NCBI GenBank assembly: GCA_017446585.1
Contig: JAFSQL010000016.1
Span: 1-64,000, forward strand
Source: Paludibacteraceae bacterium
GTDB taxonomy: Bacteria > Bacteroidota > Bacteroidia > Bacteroidales > Paludibacteraceae
DNA: 64,000 nucleotides
Direction of reading: 5' to 3'
Part shown: in pieces, positions 16,498-28,997 of the stretch
Layout of the letters: every line of letters starts with the position of its first letter
How positions within the stretch are numbered: position 1 is the first letter of the stretch
Program-made: the position numbers and the translations under genes
Notes under the pieces: generated by a model
Told to the model about the DNA's origin: nothing
Database searches by the model: none
What the model saw: the letters and a program-made list of their open reading frames with translations, nothing else

Positions 16498-19158
16498 ATG
16501 ACAATAAGACTAAGCAAAGCGGTTAAGGACCTCAACGTCGGACTTGACAACATCGTCGATTTCTTGAACAAGAATGGACACAAGGATGTCAAGGCGGATC
16601 TTAACGCCAAAATCTCCGAGGAGCAGTATGAACAACTGCTTGACGAGTTCGACCAGGACAGGAAACAGAAAAAGCGGGCGGAGCAACTCATTCAGCAACG
16701 CCAAGCGAAGGTTTCCGCCCAAGCCGCCAAGGAGACGAAGAAAAAAGAAGACGATTTCATTCCTACCACGGTTGACACGTCGGTGCAACCCAAGTTCAAG
16801 ACGGTTGGAAAGATAGACCTCTCCGCTCCGAAAAAGACGGAGCGCCCTGCGGAGCCTCAGGTTTCCGAAAAACCTGTTGCGGAATCTCCAAAGGTCGTTG
16901 AGACGCCTAAGCCACAACCCGTCCAGAAGAAGGAGGAATCGAAACCCGTTCCTCCTGCGCCTGCAAAGCCATCCGAGGATGCTGTGTTCAAATTTTCCAC
17001 GGCTCCTAAGGCTGAAGGTCCTAAGGTCTTGGGCAAGATTGACCTTGCCACCATCAACGACAAGACTCGCCCTGACAAGAAGTCGAAAGAGGAATTGCGT
17101 CGGGAGCGCATGGCTCGTGCCGGTGCTAATGGCGATGGCAACGGCAATCGTCACCATCGCAAGCGCATAGGTCAAGACCGCATCAACTTCGATGATGACC
17201 GAGGTCCTAAAGGTGGTCGCCAACATGACGACCGCAAGAATGTCCGCAGGGTCGAAACGACCGAGGAAGACGTGCAGAAGCAAGTCAAGGAGACCTTGGC
17301 ACGACTCACGGAGAAGAAGGTGAAGGGTGCCAAATATCGTCGTGAACGTCGTGACCTCAATGAACGCCAACAGGCTGAGCAAGAGGCGGAGGAACTGAAG
17401 GAGAGCAAGACCATCAAGCTGACAGAGTTCGTGACCGCGAACGAATTGGCAGTCATGATGTCAATACCTGTGACCGATGTCATTTCCAAATGCATGGAAC
17501 TTGGCATCATGGTTTCCATCAACCAGCGTCTTGATGCCGAAACCATCAACATCGTTGCCGAGGAGTTCGGTTTCAGAACCGAATTTGTCAGTGCTGAGGT
17601 TGTGCAAGCCATCCAAGAGGAGGAAGACAAGCCTGAGGACCTTGTGCAGCGTCCGCCAATTGTCACGGTCATGGGTCACGTTGACCACGGTAAGACGTCG
17701 TTGCTTGACTACATCCGCTCTTCTCATGTCATTGCTGGCGAGGCGGGTGGCATCACACAACACATCGGTGCCTACAATGTCAAGTTGCAAAACGGACGAC
17801 ATATCACTTTCCTTGACACCCCGGGTCACGAGGCGTTCACTGCCATGCGTGCGCGCGGTGCCAAGATGACCGACATCGTCATCATCATCGTGGCTGCTGA
17901 CGATAATGTCATGCCGCAAACCAAGGAGGCTATCAACCATGCCGCCGCCGCGGGCGTTCCTATCGTCTTTGCCATCAACAAGATAGACAAACCGGGAGCG
18001 AACCCGGACAAGATTAAGGAGGAACTTTCCGCTCTTAACTACCTTGTCGAGGAGTGGGGTGGTAAGTACCAAAGCGAGGACATCTCTGCCAAGAAGGGTA
18101 CCAATGTCAACGAACTACTTGAGAAGGTATTGCTCGAAGCGGATTTGCTTGACCTCAAGGCGAACCCTAACCGCAAGGCGGCGGGTTCCATCGTCGAGTC
18201 TTCGCTCGACAAGGGGCGTGGCTATGTTTCCACCGTCCTCATCAGCAATGGTACGCTCCATGTTGGTGACATCGTCCTCGCCGGACCTTACTTTGGCAAG
18301 GTCAAGGCGATGTTCAACGAGCGTAACCAGCGTATCAAGCAGGCGGGACCATCCGAACCGGCCATCATTCTCGGACTCAACGGCGCGCCGCAGGCGGGCG
18401 ATAACATCAACATCATTGATTCCGAACGTGAGGCGCGTGAAATCGCCAACAAGCGACTCCAACTGCAACGTGAACAGGGACTTAGAACATCTACTCACCT
18501 CACGCTTGACGAAATCGGACGACGCATCGCGCTCGGAAACTTCCAAGAGATGAATATCGTTGTCAAGGGTGACGTGGACGGTTCCATCGAGGCTCTGTCC
18601 GACTCCCTCATCAAACTTTCCACGCCTGAAATTCAAGTCAACGTCATCCATAAGGCGGTCGGTGGCATCTCTGAAAACGATGTCATGCTCGCTGCCGCTT
18701 CCAACGCTATCATCATCGGATTCCAAGTCCGTCCTACGGGCGGTGCCAAACGACTTGCTGAGAAGGAGGAAATTGACATCCGCACCTATTCCATCATCTA
18801 TGACGCCATCGAGGAGGTCAAGAGTGCCATGGAGGGTATGCTCTCGCCTGAAATCAAGGAGGAAGTCACCGGTACGGCTGAAGTTAAGCAAGCCTTCAAC
18901 ATCTCAAAGGTCGGCACCATTGCCGGATGTATTGTCACCGAGGGCAAAATCACACGTAACTCCAAGGTGCGTGTCATTCGCGACTCCGTTGTCATCTTCA
19001 CGGGACAACTCGGACAACTCAAGCAATACAAGGATGATGTCAAGGAGGTTTCAAACGGACAAGAGTGCGGTCTCAACATCAGTGGATATAACGACATCCA
19101 ACCTGGCGACACCATCGAAGCCTACATCGAGAAGCAAATCAAGCGTACGCTGGAGTGA
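16498..19158 (+). CDS. infB: Translation initiation factor IF-2
   Basis: Protein of 886 aa. An N-terminal IF2N-like segment ([18 protein letters not shown]) is followed by a low-complexity Lys/Pro/Glu linker (about 70-300), a second IF2N region ([15 protein letters not shown]), and then the GTPase core. G motifs are visible: GHVDHGKTS near residue 394, DTPGHEAF, and NKID. The C-terminal domains bind fMet-tRNA. The operon ends with the strong terminator at 19229-19260. Confidence 0.97.
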   Translation: MTIRLSKAVKDLNVGLDNIVDFLNKNGHKDVKADLNAKISEEQYEQLLDEFDQDRKQKKRAEQLIQQRQAKVSAQAAKETKKKEDDFIPTTVDTSVQPKFKTVGKIDLSAPKKTERPAEPQVSEKPVAESPKVVETPKPQPVQKKEESKPVPPAPAKPSEDAVFKFSTAPKAEGPKVLGKIDLATINDKTRPDKKSKEELRRERMARAGANGDGNGNRHHRKRIGQDRINFDDDRGPKGGRQHDDRKNVRRVETTEEDVQKQVKETLARLTEKKVKGAKYRRERRDLNERQQAEQEAEELKESKTIKLTEFVTANELAVMMSIPVTDVISKCMELGIMVSINQRLDAETINIVAEEFGFRTEFVSAEVVQAIQEEEDKPEDLVQRPPIVTVMGHVDHGKTSLLDYIRSSHVIAGEAGGITQHIGAYNVKLQNGRHITFLDTPGHEAFTAMRARGAKMTDIVIIIVAADDNVMPQTKEAINHAAAAGVPIVFAINKIDKPGANPDKIKEELSALNYLVEEWGGKYQSEDISAKKGTNVNELLEKVLLEADLLDLKANPNRKAAGSIVESSLDKGRGYVSTVLISNGTLHVGDIVLAGPYFGKVKAMFNERNQRIKQAGPSEPAIILGLNGAPQAGDNINIIDSEREAREIANKRLQLQREQGLRTSTHLTLDEIGRRIALGNFQEMNIVVKGDVDGSIEALSDSLIKLSTPEIQVNVIHKAVGGISENDVMLAAASNAIIIGFQVRPTGGAKRLAEKEEIDIRTYSIIYDAIEEVKSAMEGMLSPEIKEEVTGTAEVKQAFNISKVGTIAGCIVTEGKITRNSKVRVIRDSVVIFTGQLGQLKQYKDDVKEVSNGQECGLNISGYNDIQPGDTIEAYIEKQIKRTLE

Positions 19159-19228
19159 TTCTCGCTATCTTGCCGCTTAACCCTTGGCGTAGGGTGGTGT
19201 GGTGACAGATTTGGGCTATTTCCCATGA

Positions 19229-19260
19229 TGCGGCAACTTCGGTTGCCGCATTTCTTTTTT
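19229..19260 (+). terminator. Strong intrinsic terminator of rimP-nusA-infB
   Basis: A perfect 9-bp stem TGCGGCAAC / GTTGCCGCA (19229-19237 with 19242-19250) is closed by a TTCG tetraloop and followed by TTTCTTTTTT. It lies 70 nt after the infB stop. Confidence 0.9.
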
Positions 19261-19264
19261 CCAG

Positions 19265-19283
19265 TCCAACCCTCAAGTTTATT
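19265..19283 (+). repeat. 19-bp direct repeat, left copy
   Basis: TCCAACCCTCAAGTTTATT. A perfect second copy lies at 19435-19453, and similarity extends about 12 bp upstream of both copies (GCA, then T/C-rich). The two copies flank a 46-nt palindrome. Confidence 0.85.
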
Positions 19284-19305
19284 CCATTTTTGTCACTCAT
19301 AATGT

Positions 19306-19351
19306 TTGCACATTAAAAAGTTGCCAATATTGGCAGTTTTTTAATGTGCAA
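19306..19351 (+). repeat. 46-nt near-perfect palindrome
   Basis: The arms TTGCACATTAAAAA... pair over 23 positions. All pairs are Watson-Crick except two G-U pairs on the plus strand (19320/19337 and 19321/19336), which would be A-C mismatches on the other strand. The core is TGCCAATATTGGCA. No T tract follows, so it is not a standard terminator. The strand bias in pairing favours a plus-strand RNA hairpin. Confidence 0.8.
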
Positions 19352-19434
19352 CTTGTATGAAACAATAAAAAATAATACTTTTATACCATGGGGTATATTC
19401 CATATTGCTACCTTGGCACTGCAATTCTTTCCGC

Positions 19435-19453
19435 TCCAACCCTCAAGTTTATT
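19435..19453 (+). repeat. 19-bp direct repeat, right copy
   Basis: Identical to 19265-19283, offset 170 bp. The 367-bp gap between infB and the next gene holds the terminator, the two repeats and the palindrome; I see no gene in it. Confidence 0.85.
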
Positions 19454-19525
19454 TGATTTTTTTTCGTAACTACGCGATTAAAATACCGCACCGCTCCGAA
19501 ATGAACATACCTATCAACCATCAAT

Positions 19526-19816
19526 ATGAAAAAAGTCTGTTCTATCACCGCTTTCATCCTCGCCTTGCTCACGCTCACGCTTTTCGCGCAACAGAAGCAA
19601 GACTCCGTTCCGGATTGTAGCAAATACGTCCCTTACAACAAGCGCAACGGCAACGAATCTGTCGTTTACTTCACGCGTGACCTTTCCGCCAACGGACTGA
19701 TTCGCGCCTATGAACAAGTGAACGGCGATAACCTTTTGGCGCAAGACTACGAGTTCAACCTTGGCTATCCTATGCCACACGCCACCTTCATGGGCGGCAT
19801 CAACTTTCAATTCTAA
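19526..19816 (+). CDS. Small secreted protein of unknown function
   Basis: Protein of 96 aa. A signal peptide (MKKVCSITAFILALLTLTLFAQ, given here only as residues 1-22 in outline) precedes a mature part of about 74 residues ending GGINFQF. The segments 'YFTRDLSANGLIRAYE' and 'LGYPMPHATFMGG' are not from a family I recognise. It precedes the tautomerase gene by 26 nt on the same strand, so co-expression is likely. Confidence 0.5.
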   Translation: MKKVCSITAFILALLTLTLFAQQKQDSVPDCSKYVPYNKRNGNESVVYFTRDLSANGLIRAYEQVNGDNLLAQDYEFNLGYPMPHATFMGGINFQF

Positions 19817-19842
19817 GCAACCAATCTAAATTATCATTACTT

Positions 19843-20070
19843 ATGCCTTACATCAGAATCAAAGCCTATCCAAAAGATGAGGCTACCAAACGCAAAGTAG
19901 CCGAAGCCGTTTTCAAAGCATTTGCGGACAATTGGGGATGCGCTCCTTCTGCCATCAGCATCTCGTTCGAAGAGGTCGCTCCCGAACAGTGGGAGGAACA
20001 AGTTGTCAAGCGTGACATGCAGCCGCTCACGGACAACATGATGGTTCTCAACGGCGAGTTCAAAGGGTAG
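19843..20070 (+). CDS. 4-oxalocrotonate tautomerase-like protein
   Basis: Protein of 75 aa beginning MPYIRIKAYP. After removal of Met, Pro1 would be the catalytic base of the tautomerase superfamily. The length and the beta-alpha-beta pattern with 'KRKVAEAVFKAFAD' fit small hexameric tautomerases. Substrate unknown; the second catalytic Arg of 4-OT is not obvious. A terminator follows at 20159. Confidence 0.75.
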   Translation: MPYIRIKAYPKDEATKRKVAEAVFKAFADNWGCAPSAISISFEEVAPEQWEEQVVKRDMQPLTDNMMVLNGEFKG

Positions 20071-20158
20071 TTTCCTGTAACATCGCTTGTCCCGTTGCGA
20101 CTCGTCATGACCTAAGTCGTGATGCTGTTCGCTTGATTTAATGATTATTCGTAAATAA

Positions 20159-20188
20159 GAAAGCCAATGGATTTCTCCATTGGCTTTC
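20159..20188. terminator. Bidirectional terminator between tautomerase and rpoC
   Basis: A perfect 12-bp stem GAAAGCCAATGG / CCATTGGCTTTC with a 6-nt loop. The plus strand is followed by CCTTTTATT and the minus strand by TTATTTAC. It separates the convergent genes ending at 20070 (plus) and 20227 (minus). Confidence 0.85.
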
Positions 20189-20226
20189 CCTTTTATTATT
20201 GTCTTGTCGTTATTTCAACGATGGCG

Positions 20227-23200
20227 TTACGCCTCTTGTTCCGCGGTGGCCTTACGACCTGTCATGAACATTTCGAAGTCGTCTTGCGAACCGACTTGAA
20301 TCTTGTCGAATGCGCGTTGACCTGTTCCCGCAGGTAACAAGTGACCTACGATGACGTTCTCTTTCAAACCATCCAGCGTATCTACCTTTGCGTTGATAGC
20401 GGCGTCGTTCAGCACCTTTGTCGTTTCTTGGAACGATGCGGCAGCCATGAAGCTCTTCGTTTGAAGTGCGGCGCGTGTGATACCTTGCAGTATTTGGCTT
20501 GACGTGGCAGGAACCGCGTCACGCACTTCAACCAATTGCTTGTCGGCGCGTTTCAGGGCGCTGTTCTCGTCGCGAAGGTTGCGCGCGGTCACAATCTGTC
20601 CCGCCATGAACTTCTCGCTGTCGCCTGCGTTCGTAACCACCTTCTTGCCCCAGATGCGGTCGTTCTCTTCCATGAAGTCGAGTTTGTCCACAATTTGTTT
20701 TGGCAAGAATCGGGTGTCACCCGCATCCACGATTTCAACCTTGCGCATCATCTGACGCACGATGACCTCAAAGTGCTTGTCGTTTATCTTCACGCCCTGC
20801 AAACGGTACACCGATTGAACTTCGTTCACGATATACTCTTGTACGGCGGTAGGACCCAATATTGACAAGATGTCGCTTGGAGTGATGGCACCATCTGAGA
20901 TTGGAGTTCCGGCACGTACAAAGTCGTTTTCTTGAACCAATATCTGTTTCGACAGTGGCACGAGATACTTCTTTTCTTCTCCGCTCTTCGACGTGATGCT
21001 GATTTCGCGGTTACCACGCTTAATCTTTCCGAAGGTCACCTCACCGTCTATTTCCGCTACGATTGCAGGGTTCGATGGGTTACGTGCCTCGAAGAGTTCC
21101 GTTACGCGTGGCAGACCACCGGTGATGTCACCGGCACCGCCGCTTTGGATGCGAGGTATCTTGACGAGTTCGTCACCCGCGTTCACCGCTTGTTGGTCTT
21201 CTACTACCAAGTGGCTACCTACTGGCAAGTTGTACGTCTTCAGTACGTTACCTTTCTTATCTACGATTTGGATAGCAGGTATCTTGCTCTTGTCGCGTGA
21301 CTCGATGATAATCTTTTCTGACAGACCCGTCGCGTCGTCCATTTCGCTTGTGTACGTAACGCTGTCCACCATATCGACATACACGGCTTTACCTGCCGTT
21401 TCCGTCACGATCAGGGCGTTGAATGGGTCCCATTCGCAGATGCGGTCGTCTTTCTTCACGCTGTCGCCATTCTTGAACAACAGTTTAGAACCGTAAGGAA
21501 TGTTTTGAGGTGCTGACAATGCCACGCCTGTCTTAGGGTCCAAAATCTGTACCTCTGCCATACGACCGATGACGACTTGGTAGTTGTTGCCTTCGTTGTC
21601 CGTGGCGTCCACGCTACGCAACTCATCTATCTTCAATATACCGTCCGTCTTGGCGTTCATACCCGTGTTTGCGCTGGCGTTTGATGCCACACCACCCACG
21701 TGGAACGTACGGAGTGTCAACTGTGTACCTGGTTCACCGATTGACTGTGCGGCAATCACGCCCACCGTCTCTCCTATTTGAACCATGCGCTGGGTGGCGA
21801 GGTTTCGACCATAGCACTTAGCGCACACGCCGTGGCGTGATTCGCACGTCAATACCGAACGAATTTCCACACTGTCAATGGACGATTTTTCAATCTTCTC
21901 GGCAGCCTCTTCGCGAATCTCCTCACCGCTGTGTACGTATATTTCATGTGTCACAGGGTCTTCCACGTCGTGAACGGCAACGCGACCCAAGATGCGCTCC
22001 GATAGGGTAGCAACCACGTCTTCGTTGTTCTTCACCTCTGTGGCGATGATGCCGCGCAGTGTGCCGCAGTCCTCTTCGTTGATAACCACGTCTTGCGACA
22101 CGTCCACCAAACGACGAGTCAAGTATCCGGCATCGGCTGTCTTCAAGGCGGTGTCGGCAAGTCCCTTTCGTGCTCCGTGCGTTGACACGAAGTACTCGAG
22201 CACCGAAAGACCCTCCTTAAAGTTTGACAAAATAGGGTTTTCAATAATCTGTCCGCCTTCGGCTCCTGATTTCTGAGGCTTAGCCATCAGTCCGCGCATA
22301 CCTGAAAGCTGACGAATCTGCTCCTTCGAACCACGGGCTCCTGAGTCCAACATCATATAGACAGCGTTGAAACCTTGTTGGTCGGACGACAATTGTTTCA
22401 TCAGCGTGTTTGCCAACTTGCTGTTGACGTGCGTCCACGTGTCGATGATCTGGTTGTAACGCTCGTTGTTGGTGATGAACCCCATGTTGTAGTTATTCAT
22501 GATTTCCTCCACCTCGTCGTTTCCTTCTTTCACGAGGGCTGCTTTCTCTTCTGGAATCAACACGTCACCAAGGTTGAATGACAAACCGCCTTCGTATGCC
22601 ATGCGATAACCGAGGTTCTTAATGTCATCCAAGAATTGACCCGTGCGAGCGAAACCGCACACTTTAATGACATCGCTAATCACGTCACGCAACGTCTTCT
22701 TCGAAAGCAGGATGTTCAAGAATCCAACTTCTTTCGGTACGAATTGGTTCACAATGACGCGACCTATCGTCGTTTCTACGATATGTGTGATGGCGTTGCC
22801 TTTCTCGTCCTTGTCTTCCACGCGCACGTTCACGATGGCGTGAATATCCACCTTGCCTTCGTTGTAGGCGATGATGGCTTCTTCTGGCGCGTAGAAGGTG
22901 ATACCTTCACCCTTCACGCCCTTGCGTGGTTTCGTGATGTAGTACAGACCCAATACCATATCCTGCGATGGCACCGTGATAGGTGCGCCGTTGGCAGGGT
23001 TCAGGATGTTGTGGCTTTCCAACATCAGGATCTGCGCCTCCAATACCGCCTCATTGCTCAATGGGAGGTGAACGGCCATCTGGTCACCGTCGAAGTCGGC
23101 GTTGAATGCCGTACATGCCAACGGGTGAAGTTGAATGGCTTTGCCTTCTATCATGTGAGGCTGGAATGCTTGGATGCCCAAACGGTGAAGCGTTGGGGCG

Positions 23201-24519
23201 CGGTTCAACAACACTGGGTGACCCTTCATCACATATTCCAAAATGTCCCAGATAACCGGGTCTTGGCGATCTATGATTTTCTTCGCTGACTTCACGGTCT
23301 TAACGATACCGCGTTCTATCAACTTACGAATGATAAATGGTTTATACAACTCTGCCGCCATGTATTTTGGCAGACCGCATTCGCCCATCTTCAATTCTGG
23401 ACCTACCACGATAACCGAACGGGCGGAGTAGTCCACACGTTTTCCGAGCAGGTTCTGACGGAAGCGACCTTGCTTTCCCTTCAGAGAGTCTGACAGGGAT
23501 TTCAAAGGTCGGTTTGCCTCGCTCTTCACCGCGCTCGAACGACGTGAGTTGTCAAACAACGAGTCAACCGCCTCTTGCAACATACGCTTCTCGTTGCGCA
23601 AAATCACTTCTGGCGCCTTGATTTCAATCAGTCGTTTCAAACGGTTGTTACGAATGATGACGCGACGATACAAGTCGTTCAAGTCCGATGTCGCAAAGCG
23701 ACCACCGTCCAATGGAACCAATGGACGCAAGTCTGGCGGAATCACTGGCAATATCTTCATGATCATCCACTCAGGCTTGTTCTTGCCTTTTGACGCGCGG
23801 AACGACTCAACGACTTGAAGACGTTTCAATGCGTCATTCTTGCGTTGTTGTGATGTCTCCGTGCTGGCTTTGTCGCGCAACTCATACGACAACTTGTCAA
23901 GGTCAATCTTCACCAACATGTCGTAGATGGCCTCCGCGCCCATCTTGGCGATGAACTTGTTAGGGTCATCGTCAGGCAGGTTTTGGTTGCCTTCTGGCAA
24001 CTTGTTGTCTATGATGTCCAAATATTCCTCTTCTGCGAGCAATTCACCTTCCTTGATGCCATCCGTGTTCGCCAACACGCCCGCTTGCAAAATCACATAG
24101 CGTTCGTAGTAGATGATGGAATCCAACTTCTTTGTTGGCATGCCAAGCAAGTAACCAATCTTGTTTGGCAACGAACGGAAGTACCAAATGTGGGCGATAG
24201 GAACTACAAGCGAGATGTGCCCCATGCGCTCGCGACGTACTTTCTTTTCCGTCACTTCCACTCCGCATCGGTCGCACACGATGCCGCGATAGCGAATGCG
24301 TTTGTATTTGCCGCAACCGCACTCATAGTCCTTCACTGGACCGAAAATGCGCTCGCAAAACAAACCGTCACGCTCAGGCTTGTACGTCCTGTAGTTAATC
24401 GTTTCAGGTTTCAACACCTCTCCATACGAGTTCTCCAGAATCTCTTCGGGCGATGCGAGACCTATCGAAATCTTCGAGAAGTTGTTTGACTTAGATTTTG
24501 TATCTTTTCTGAAAGGCAT
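20227..24519 (-). CDS. rpoC: DNA-directed RNA polymerase subunit beta'
   Basis: Protein of 1430 aa, the catalytic clamp subunit. The N-terminal zinc-binding motif is present (ECGCGKYKR ... CDRCGVEVT, residues 66-90), and the absolutely conserved Mg-binding site [12 protein letters not shown] lies near residue 475. The bridge helix/trigger loop region is recognisable ([18 protein letters not shown]). It starts 26 nt after the rpoB stop; the operon ends at the bidirectional terminator near 20159. No inserted or missing part noted. Confidence 0.99.
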   Translation of the reverse strand: MPFRKDTKSKSNNFSKISIGLASPEEILENSYGEVLKPETINYRTYKPERDGLFCERIFGPVKDYECGCGKYKRIRYRGIVCDRCGVEVTEKKVRRERMGHISLVVPIAHIWYFRSLPNKIGYLLGMPTKKLDSIIYYERYVILQAGVLANTDGIKEGELLAEEEYLDIIDNKLPEGNQNLPDDDPNKFIAKMGAEAIYDMLVKIDLDKLSYELRDKASTETSQQRKNDALKRLQVVESFRASKGKNKPEWMIMKILPVIPPDLRPLVPLDGGRFATSDLNDLYRRVIIRNNRLKRLIEIKAPEVILRNEKRMLQEAVDSLFDNSRRSSAVKSEANRPLKSLSDSLKGKQGRFRQNLLGKRVDYSARSVIVVGPELKMGECGLPKYMAAELYKPFIIRKLIERGIVKTVKSAKKIIDRQDPVIWDILEYVMKGHPVLLNRAPTLHRLGIQAFQPHMIEGKAIQLHPLACTAFNADFDGDQMAVHLPLSNEAVLEAQILMLESHNILNPANGAPITVPSQDMVLGLYYITKPRKGVKGEGITFYAPEEAIIAYNEGKVDIHAIVNVRVEDKDEKGNAITHIVETTIGRVIVNQFVPKEVGFLNILLSKKTLRDVISDVIKVCGFARTGQFLDDIKNLGYRMAYEGGLSFNLGDVLIPEEKAALVKEGNDEVEEIMNNYNMGFITNNERYNQIIDTWTHVNSKLANTLMKQLSSDQQGFNAVYMMLDSGARGSKEQIRQLSGMRGLMAKPQKSGAEGGQIIENPILSNFKEGLSVLEYFVSTHGARKGLADTALKTADAGYLTRRLVDVSQDVVINEEDCGTLRGIIATEVKNNEDVVATLSERILGRVAVHDVEDPVTHEIYVHSGEEIREEAAEKIEKSSIDSVEIRSVLTCESRHGVCAKCYGRNLATQRMVQIGETVGVIAAQSIGEPGTQLTLRTFHVGGVASNASANTGMNAKTDGILKIDELRSVDATDNEGNNYQVVIGRMAEVQILDPKTGVALSAPQNIPYGSKLLFKNGDSVKKDDRICEWDPFNALIVTETAGKAVYVDMVDSVTYTSEMDDATGLSEKIIIESRDKSKIPAIQIVDKKGNVLKTYNLPVGSHLVVEDQQAVNAGDELVKIPRIQSGGAGDITGGLPRVTELFEARNPSNPAIVAEIDGEVTFGKIKRGNREISITSKSGEEKKYLVPLSKQILVQENDFVRAGTPISDGAITPSDILSILGPTAVQEYIVNEVQSVYRLQGVKINDKHFEVIVRQMMRKVEIVDAGDTRFLPKQIVDKLDFMEENDRIWGKKVVTNAGDSEKFMAGQIVTARNLRDENSALKRADKQLVEVRDAVPATSSQILQGITRAALQTKSFMAAASFQETTKVLNDAAINAKVDTLDGLKENVIVGHLLPAGTGQRAFDKIQVGSQDDFEMFMTGRKATAEQEA

Positions 24520-24545
24520 AGTTTTTTACCTTTAATGATTTTTTA

Positions 24546-27500
24546 TTACTCAAGATTTACACTCAGACCCAAACCGCGCAACTCGTGCAACAACACGTTG
24601 AACGATTCTGGCAAACCAGGGGCTGGCATTGGCTCACCCTTCACGACTGCTTCGTATGCGTGAGCGCGACCGGTCACATCGTCCGACTTCACGGTCAATA
24701 TCTCTTGCAAGACATGGGTCGCTCCGAAGGCCTCGATGGCCCAAACTTCCATCTCTCCGAAACGTTGACCTCCGAATTGTGCCTTACCGCCCAATGGTTG
24801 TTGTGTAATCAGAGAGTAAGGACCAATCGAGCGAGCGTGCATCTTGTCGTCAACCATGTGACCCAATTTCAACATGTAAATGACACCCACCGTGGCTGGT
24901 TGGTCAAACTTCTTTCCCGTCGCTCCGTCATACACTTCCGTGCGTCCGTTGCGTGGCAAGCCTGCCTTGTCCGTATATACGTTGATGTCATCGAGTGTCG
25001 CTCCGTCAAAGATCGGGGTCGCAAATTTCAAACCTAACTTCTTGCCTGACCATCCCAACACGGTTTCGAAAATCTGACCCAAGTTCATACGTGAAGGCAC
25101 GCCCAGTGGGTTCAATACAATGTCAACCGGTGTTCCGTCCGCAAGGAACGGCATGTCCTCTTGACGAACTATCTTCGACACGATACCTTTGTTTCCGTGA
25201 CGACCTGCCATCTTGTCTCCCACGCGTATCTTACGCTTCTTGGCGATATAAATCTTCGCCAATTGAATGGTGCCTGCTGGCAACTCGTCTCCGATGGTTA
25301 AGGCGAAACGCTTTCTTTGTATCTGTGCCTCCAACTCCTTGTGACGACGAAGATAATTCTTGATCAACTCGCCTATCATCTCGTTCTTATGCTCATCGGT
25401 AGTCCACTTCGTCGAGTGAATCGATTCGTAGTCTATCTCTTCGAGTTTCTTCTTCGAGAATTTCTCGCCCTTGGCTATCACGTCGGCTCCCATGTAGTCC
25501 TTCACGCCTTGTGAGGTCTTGCCGGCTACCAACGTTGCCAAACGATCGATGAAGTCTTGACGCAAGTCTGATGTGGATTTCTCAAACTCCTTCTCCAAGA
25601 TAGGAAGGATGGCTTTGTCTTCTGACTTGCTCTTCTTCGTCTTGATGACTTTCGAGAAGAGTTGGGTGTCAACCACTACGCCCGAAAGCGACGGAGTTGC
25701 TTTCAACGATGCGTCTTTCACGTCTCCGGCTTTCTCACCGAAGATGGCGCGCAATAATTTCTCTTCTGGCGTTGGGTCTGATTCTCCCTTAGGAGTGATC
25801 TTTCCTATCAGAATGTCTCCTGGCTTAACGTGAGCACCAATACGGATGATACCTCTCTCGTCCAATTCCTTCGTGGCGTCTTCGCCGACGTTTGGAATGT
25901 CCGAAGTCAGTTCCTCCATGCCGCGCTTCGTCTCGCGCACTTCCAATTGATATTCATCTACGTGTACCGAAGTGAACAGGTCTTCCTTAACGGCGCGCTC
26001 GTTCAGCACGATGGCGTCCTCATAGTTGTAACCCTTCCATGGCATGAAGGCAACCAGCAGGTTGCGTCCCAAAGCCAATTCACCTTGTTCGGTAGCGTAT
26101 CCTTCCGTCAAGATTTGTCCGGCATGAACACGGTCACCCTTGCGTACGATTGGACGCAAGTCGATGGTCGTGCTTTGGTTGGTCTTGCGGAACTTTGGTA
26201 TGTTGTAAACCACGATGTCATCGTCAAACGACACGAACCTTTCGTCGTCCGTGCGGTCATACTTGATACGAATCTGCGTGGCATCTACAAAGTCTATCAC
26301 ACCCTCGCGCTCTGCGGCAATCTGCGTGCGGCTGTCTTCGCACAACTGACGCTCGATACCCGTGCCTACGATAGGTGCCTCGTTGTGCAAGAGCGGAACG
26401 GCCTGGCGCATCATGTTTGAACCCATCAGCGCGCGGTTGGCGTCGTCATGCTCGAGGAACGGAATCAACGCGGCGGCGATTGAGGCTATCTGTTGTGGAC
26501 TAACGTCCATATACGACAACTCTTCAGGTGCCACCACTGGGAAGTCCGCTCCCTGACGAGCCTTCACGCTCGACTCCTTGAACGAACCATCCTTGCCCAT
26601 TGGAACGTTGGCTTGACCTATCGTCTTGCCCTCTTCCTCCTCGGCGGTCAAATAGCAAATGCCATTCTCTGAGAAGTCTGCCTTGCCATTCTCAACTTTT
26701 CTATATGGGGTTTGAATGAATCCGAGGTCATTCACCTTGGCGTAGATGCACAAGGACGAAATCAGACCGATGTTCGGACCTTCCGGTGTCTCGATAGGGC
26801 AGAGACGACCATAGTGCGTGTAGTGCACGTCACGAACCTCGAATCCCGCGCGCTCGCGGCTCAAACCGCCAGGTCCCAAGGCTGACATACGACGCTTGTG
26901 CGTGATCTCGGCAAGTGGGTTCGTCTGGTCCATGAACTGCGACAAGGCGTTTGTCCCGAAGAAACTATTGATTACCGACGAGATGGTCTTGGCGTTGATC
27001 AAATCTACGGGCGTGAACACTTCATTGTCACGAACGTTCATGCGCTCGCGAATCGTGCGTGCCATACGTGCCAAGCCCACACCGAATTGGTTGTGCAACT
27101 GCTCTCCTACGGTGCGTACGCGACGGTTGCTCAAGTGGTCTATATCGTCCACTTCCATCTTCGAGTTGATCAATTGAATCAGATATTTGATAATCTCGAT
27201 GATGTCTTCCTTCGTCAACACCTTGATGTTCTCGTCAATCTTCAAATCCAACTTCTTGTTGATTCTATAACGACCCACGTCACCAAGGTCATAACGCTTG
27301 TCCGAGAAGAACAATCCGTTGATTGTCTCGCGTGCCGTAGCGTCATCAGCGGGATCCGAATTGCGCAACTGCTTGTAGATGTAGAGCACTGCCTCCTTCT
27401 CCGAGTTCGAAGGGTCTTTCTGCAACGTGTTGTAGATGATGGAGTACTCGTTTTGGTTCACGTCCTCCTTGTGCAGGAGTATCGTTTCCGTTTGCGATTC

Positions 27501-28358
27501 AATGATTGAATCTATATGTTCGGCGGCCAACACGGTCTCACGATCCACGATGACTTCGTTACGTTCAATGGAGGTCACCTCACCGGTGTCCTCGTCCACG
27601 AAGTCTTCCATCCACGTGCGCAACACGCGGGCGGCGAGCTTGCGACCGACGCATTTTTTCAAGTTTGTTTTCGTGACTTTCACCTCATCCGCAAGGCCAA
27701 AGATGTCAAGGATGTCCTTGTCGCTCTCGAAACCTATGGCGCGGAGCAGTGTCGTCACTGGCAATTTCTTCTTACGGTCAATGTAAGCGTACATCACGTT
27801 GTTGATGTCCGTCGCGAACTCTATCCAAGAACCCTTGAACGGAATGATACGCGCGCTGTACAACTTCGAGCCGTTAGCGTGTATGCTGCTGCCGAAGAAG
27901 ACACCTGGCGAACGGTGCAACTGTGATACGACGACGCGCTCCGCTCCGTTTATCACGAACGTGCCCTTTGTCGTCATGTACGGTATCTGACCCAAATATA
28001 CGTCTTGTACCACCGTGTCGAAGTCTTCATGCTCCGGATCGGTGCAGTACAATTTTAACCTTGCCTTCAAGGGTACGCTGTAGGTTAATCCTCTTCTGAC
28101 ACATTCGTCAAGCGAATAGCGAGGAGGATCTACATAGTAGTCCAAAAACTCAAGCGTGAAGTTGTTACGCGTGTCCTGAATGGGGAAGTTCTCCGCGAAG
28201 ACTTTGTACAAGCCTTCGTTCTTGCGCTTCTCAGCGGGCGTATCCAACTGGAAGAAGTCTTGAAACGACTTTATTTGGATATCGAGGAAGTCTGGTCGCG
28301 ACGCCGGATGCTGAAGCGACGAGAAATCTACTCTTGTGTTTTTTTCTGCTGAAGACAT
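24546..28358 (-). CDS. rpoB: DNA-directed RNA polymerase subunit beta
   Basis: Protein of 1270 aa. The fork loop/rifampicin region is visible as '[17 protein letters not shown]' followed by '[19 protein letters not shown]', which is the usual rifampicin-sensitive arrangement (Gln, Asp, His and Ser in place). The C-terminal part reads '[12 protein letters not shown]'. It lies 165 nt after rplL with an attenuator-type hairpin between them, as in many bacteria where rpoBC output is set by partial termination. Confidence 0.99.
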   Translation of the reverse strand: MSSAEKNTRVDFSSLQHPASRPDFLDIQIKSFQDFFQLDTPAEKRKNEGLYKVFAENFPIQDTRNNFTLEFLDYYVDPPRYSLDECVRRGLTYSVPLKARLKLYCTDPEHEDFDTVVQDVYLGQIPYMTTKGTFVINGAERVVVSQLHRSPGVFFGSSIHANGSKLYSARIIPFKGSWIEFATDINNVMYAYIDRKKKLPVTTLLRAIGFESDKDILDIFGLADEVKVTKTNLKKCVGRKLAARVLRTWMEDFVDEDTGEVTSIERNEVIVDRETVLAAEHIDSIIESQTETILLHKEDVNQNEYSIIYNTLQKDPSNSEKEAVLYIYKQLRNSDPADDATARETINGLFFSDKRYDLGDVGRYRINKKLDLKIDENIKVLTKEDIIEIIKYLIQLINSKMEVDDIDHLSNRRVRTVGEQLHNQFGVGLARMARTIRERMNVRDNEVFTPVDLINAKTISSVINSFFGTNALSQFMDQTNPLAEITHKRRMSALGPGGLSRERAGFEVRDVHYTHYGRLCPIETPEGPNIGLISSLCIYAKVNDLGFIQTPYRKVENGKADFSENGICYLTAEEEEGKTIGQANVPMGKDGSFKESSVKARQGADFPVVAPEELSYMDVSPQQIASIAAALIPFLEHDDANRALMGSNMMRQAVPLLHNEAPIVGTGIERQLCEDSRTQIAAEREGVIDFVDATQIRIKYDRTDDERFVSFDDDIVVYNIPKFRKTNQSTTIDLRPIVRKGDRVHAGQILTEGYATEQGELALGRNLLVAFMPWKGYNYEDAIVLNERAVKEDLFTSVHVDEYQLEVRETKRGMEELTSDIPNVGEDATKELDERGIIRIGAHVKPGDILIGKITPKGESDPTPEEKLLRAIFGEKAGDVKDASLKATPSLSGVVVDTQLFSKVIKTKKSKSEDKAILPILEKEFEKSTSDLRQDFIDRLATLVAGKTSQGVKDYMGADVIAKGEKFSKKKLEEIDYESIHSTKWTTDEHKNEMIGELIKNYLRRHKELEAQIQRKRFALTIGDELPAGTIQLAKIYIAKKRKIRVGDKMAGRHGNKGIVSKIVRQEDMPFLADGTPVDIVLNPLGVPSRMNLGQIFETVLGWSGKKLGLKFATPIFDGATLDDINVYTDKAGLPRNGRTEVYDGATGKKFDQPATVGVIYMLKLGHMVDDKMHARSIGPYSLITQQPLGGKAQFGGQRFGEMEVWAIEAFGATHVLQEILTVKSDDVTGRAHAYEAVVKGEPMPAPGLPESFNVLLHELRGLGLSVNLE

Positions 28359-28460
28359 GGATTTTGTTATATGATTTTAGTGGCGAGTGGTAGCGGATGA
28401 TGCTTGATCATGACGCTTCGGGAGGGTGAGGTGGGGGTAAAATGAACTTAGACACAAAAA

Positions 28461-28494
28461 GGTTTAGAGTCCCGACAAGCGGGATTCTAAACCA
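28461..28494 (-). terminator. Attenuator/terminator between rplL and rpoB
   Basis: Inverted repeat GGTTTAGA...TCTAAACC with inner CCCG/CGGG (14 bp with one G-T pair, 5-nt loop). On the minus strand it is followed by TTTTTGTGT. Since rpoB has no clear promoter after it, the hairpin probably acts as a partial terminator that lowers rpoBC relative to rplJL. Confidence 0.8.
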
Positions 28495-28523
28495 TATTGC
28501 CCCCTTAAAGGGTATGTCCGTGT

Positions 28524-28901
28524 TTACTTAAGTTCAACTTCGGCACCTTGCTCCTCGAGTTTTGCCTTCAAAGACTCAGCCTCTTCCTTGGAAACACCTT
28601 CCTTGAGAGTTGAAGGAGCGTTATCTACCATGTCCTTAGCCTCTTTCAAGCCAAGACCGGTCAACTCCTTAACGGCCTTTACGACACCGAGTTTAGATGC
28701 ACCTGCCGACTTCAATACGACATCAAAAGAGGTCTTCTCCTCTGCTGCTGCAGCACCACCTGCTGCTGGACCTGCTGCTACTGCTACGGCTGCTGCAGCT
28801 GGTTCAATGCCATATTCCTCTTTGAGGACTTGAGCCAACTCATTAACTTCCTTCACGGTGAGGTTAACCAATTCTTCTGCGATAGCTTTAACGTCTGCCA
28901 T
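28524..28901 (-). CDS. rplL: Large ribosomal subunit protein bL12 (L7/L12)
   Basis: Protein of 125 aa. N-terminal dimerisation helices (1-35), an Ala/Gly-rich hinge ([14 protein letters not shown] in style, about 36-55), and the conserved C-terminal domain with '[20 protein letters not shown]' that recruits translation factors. Follows rplJ by 96 nt. Confidence 0.98.
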   Translation of the reverse strand: MADVKAIAEELVNLTVKEVNELAQVLKEEYGIEPAAAAVAVAAGPAAGGAAAAEEKTSFDVVLKSAGASKLGVVKAVKELTGLGLKEAKDMVDNAPSTLKEGVSKEEAESLKAKLEEQGAEVELK

Positions 28902-28997
28902 TTTATTAGAAATTTAAAAGATTATACGATTAAGTTGTTTGTTGTGTGGCTTATGCCACGATTTTGTTTTGTTGATAAATTTTTCTTTGATGCGAAA

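Noticed and set aside
19405..19620. Open frame of 71 codons starting inside the repeat region after infB
   Set aside because: It overlaps the direct repeat and the secreted-protein gene in another frame and shows no coding character.
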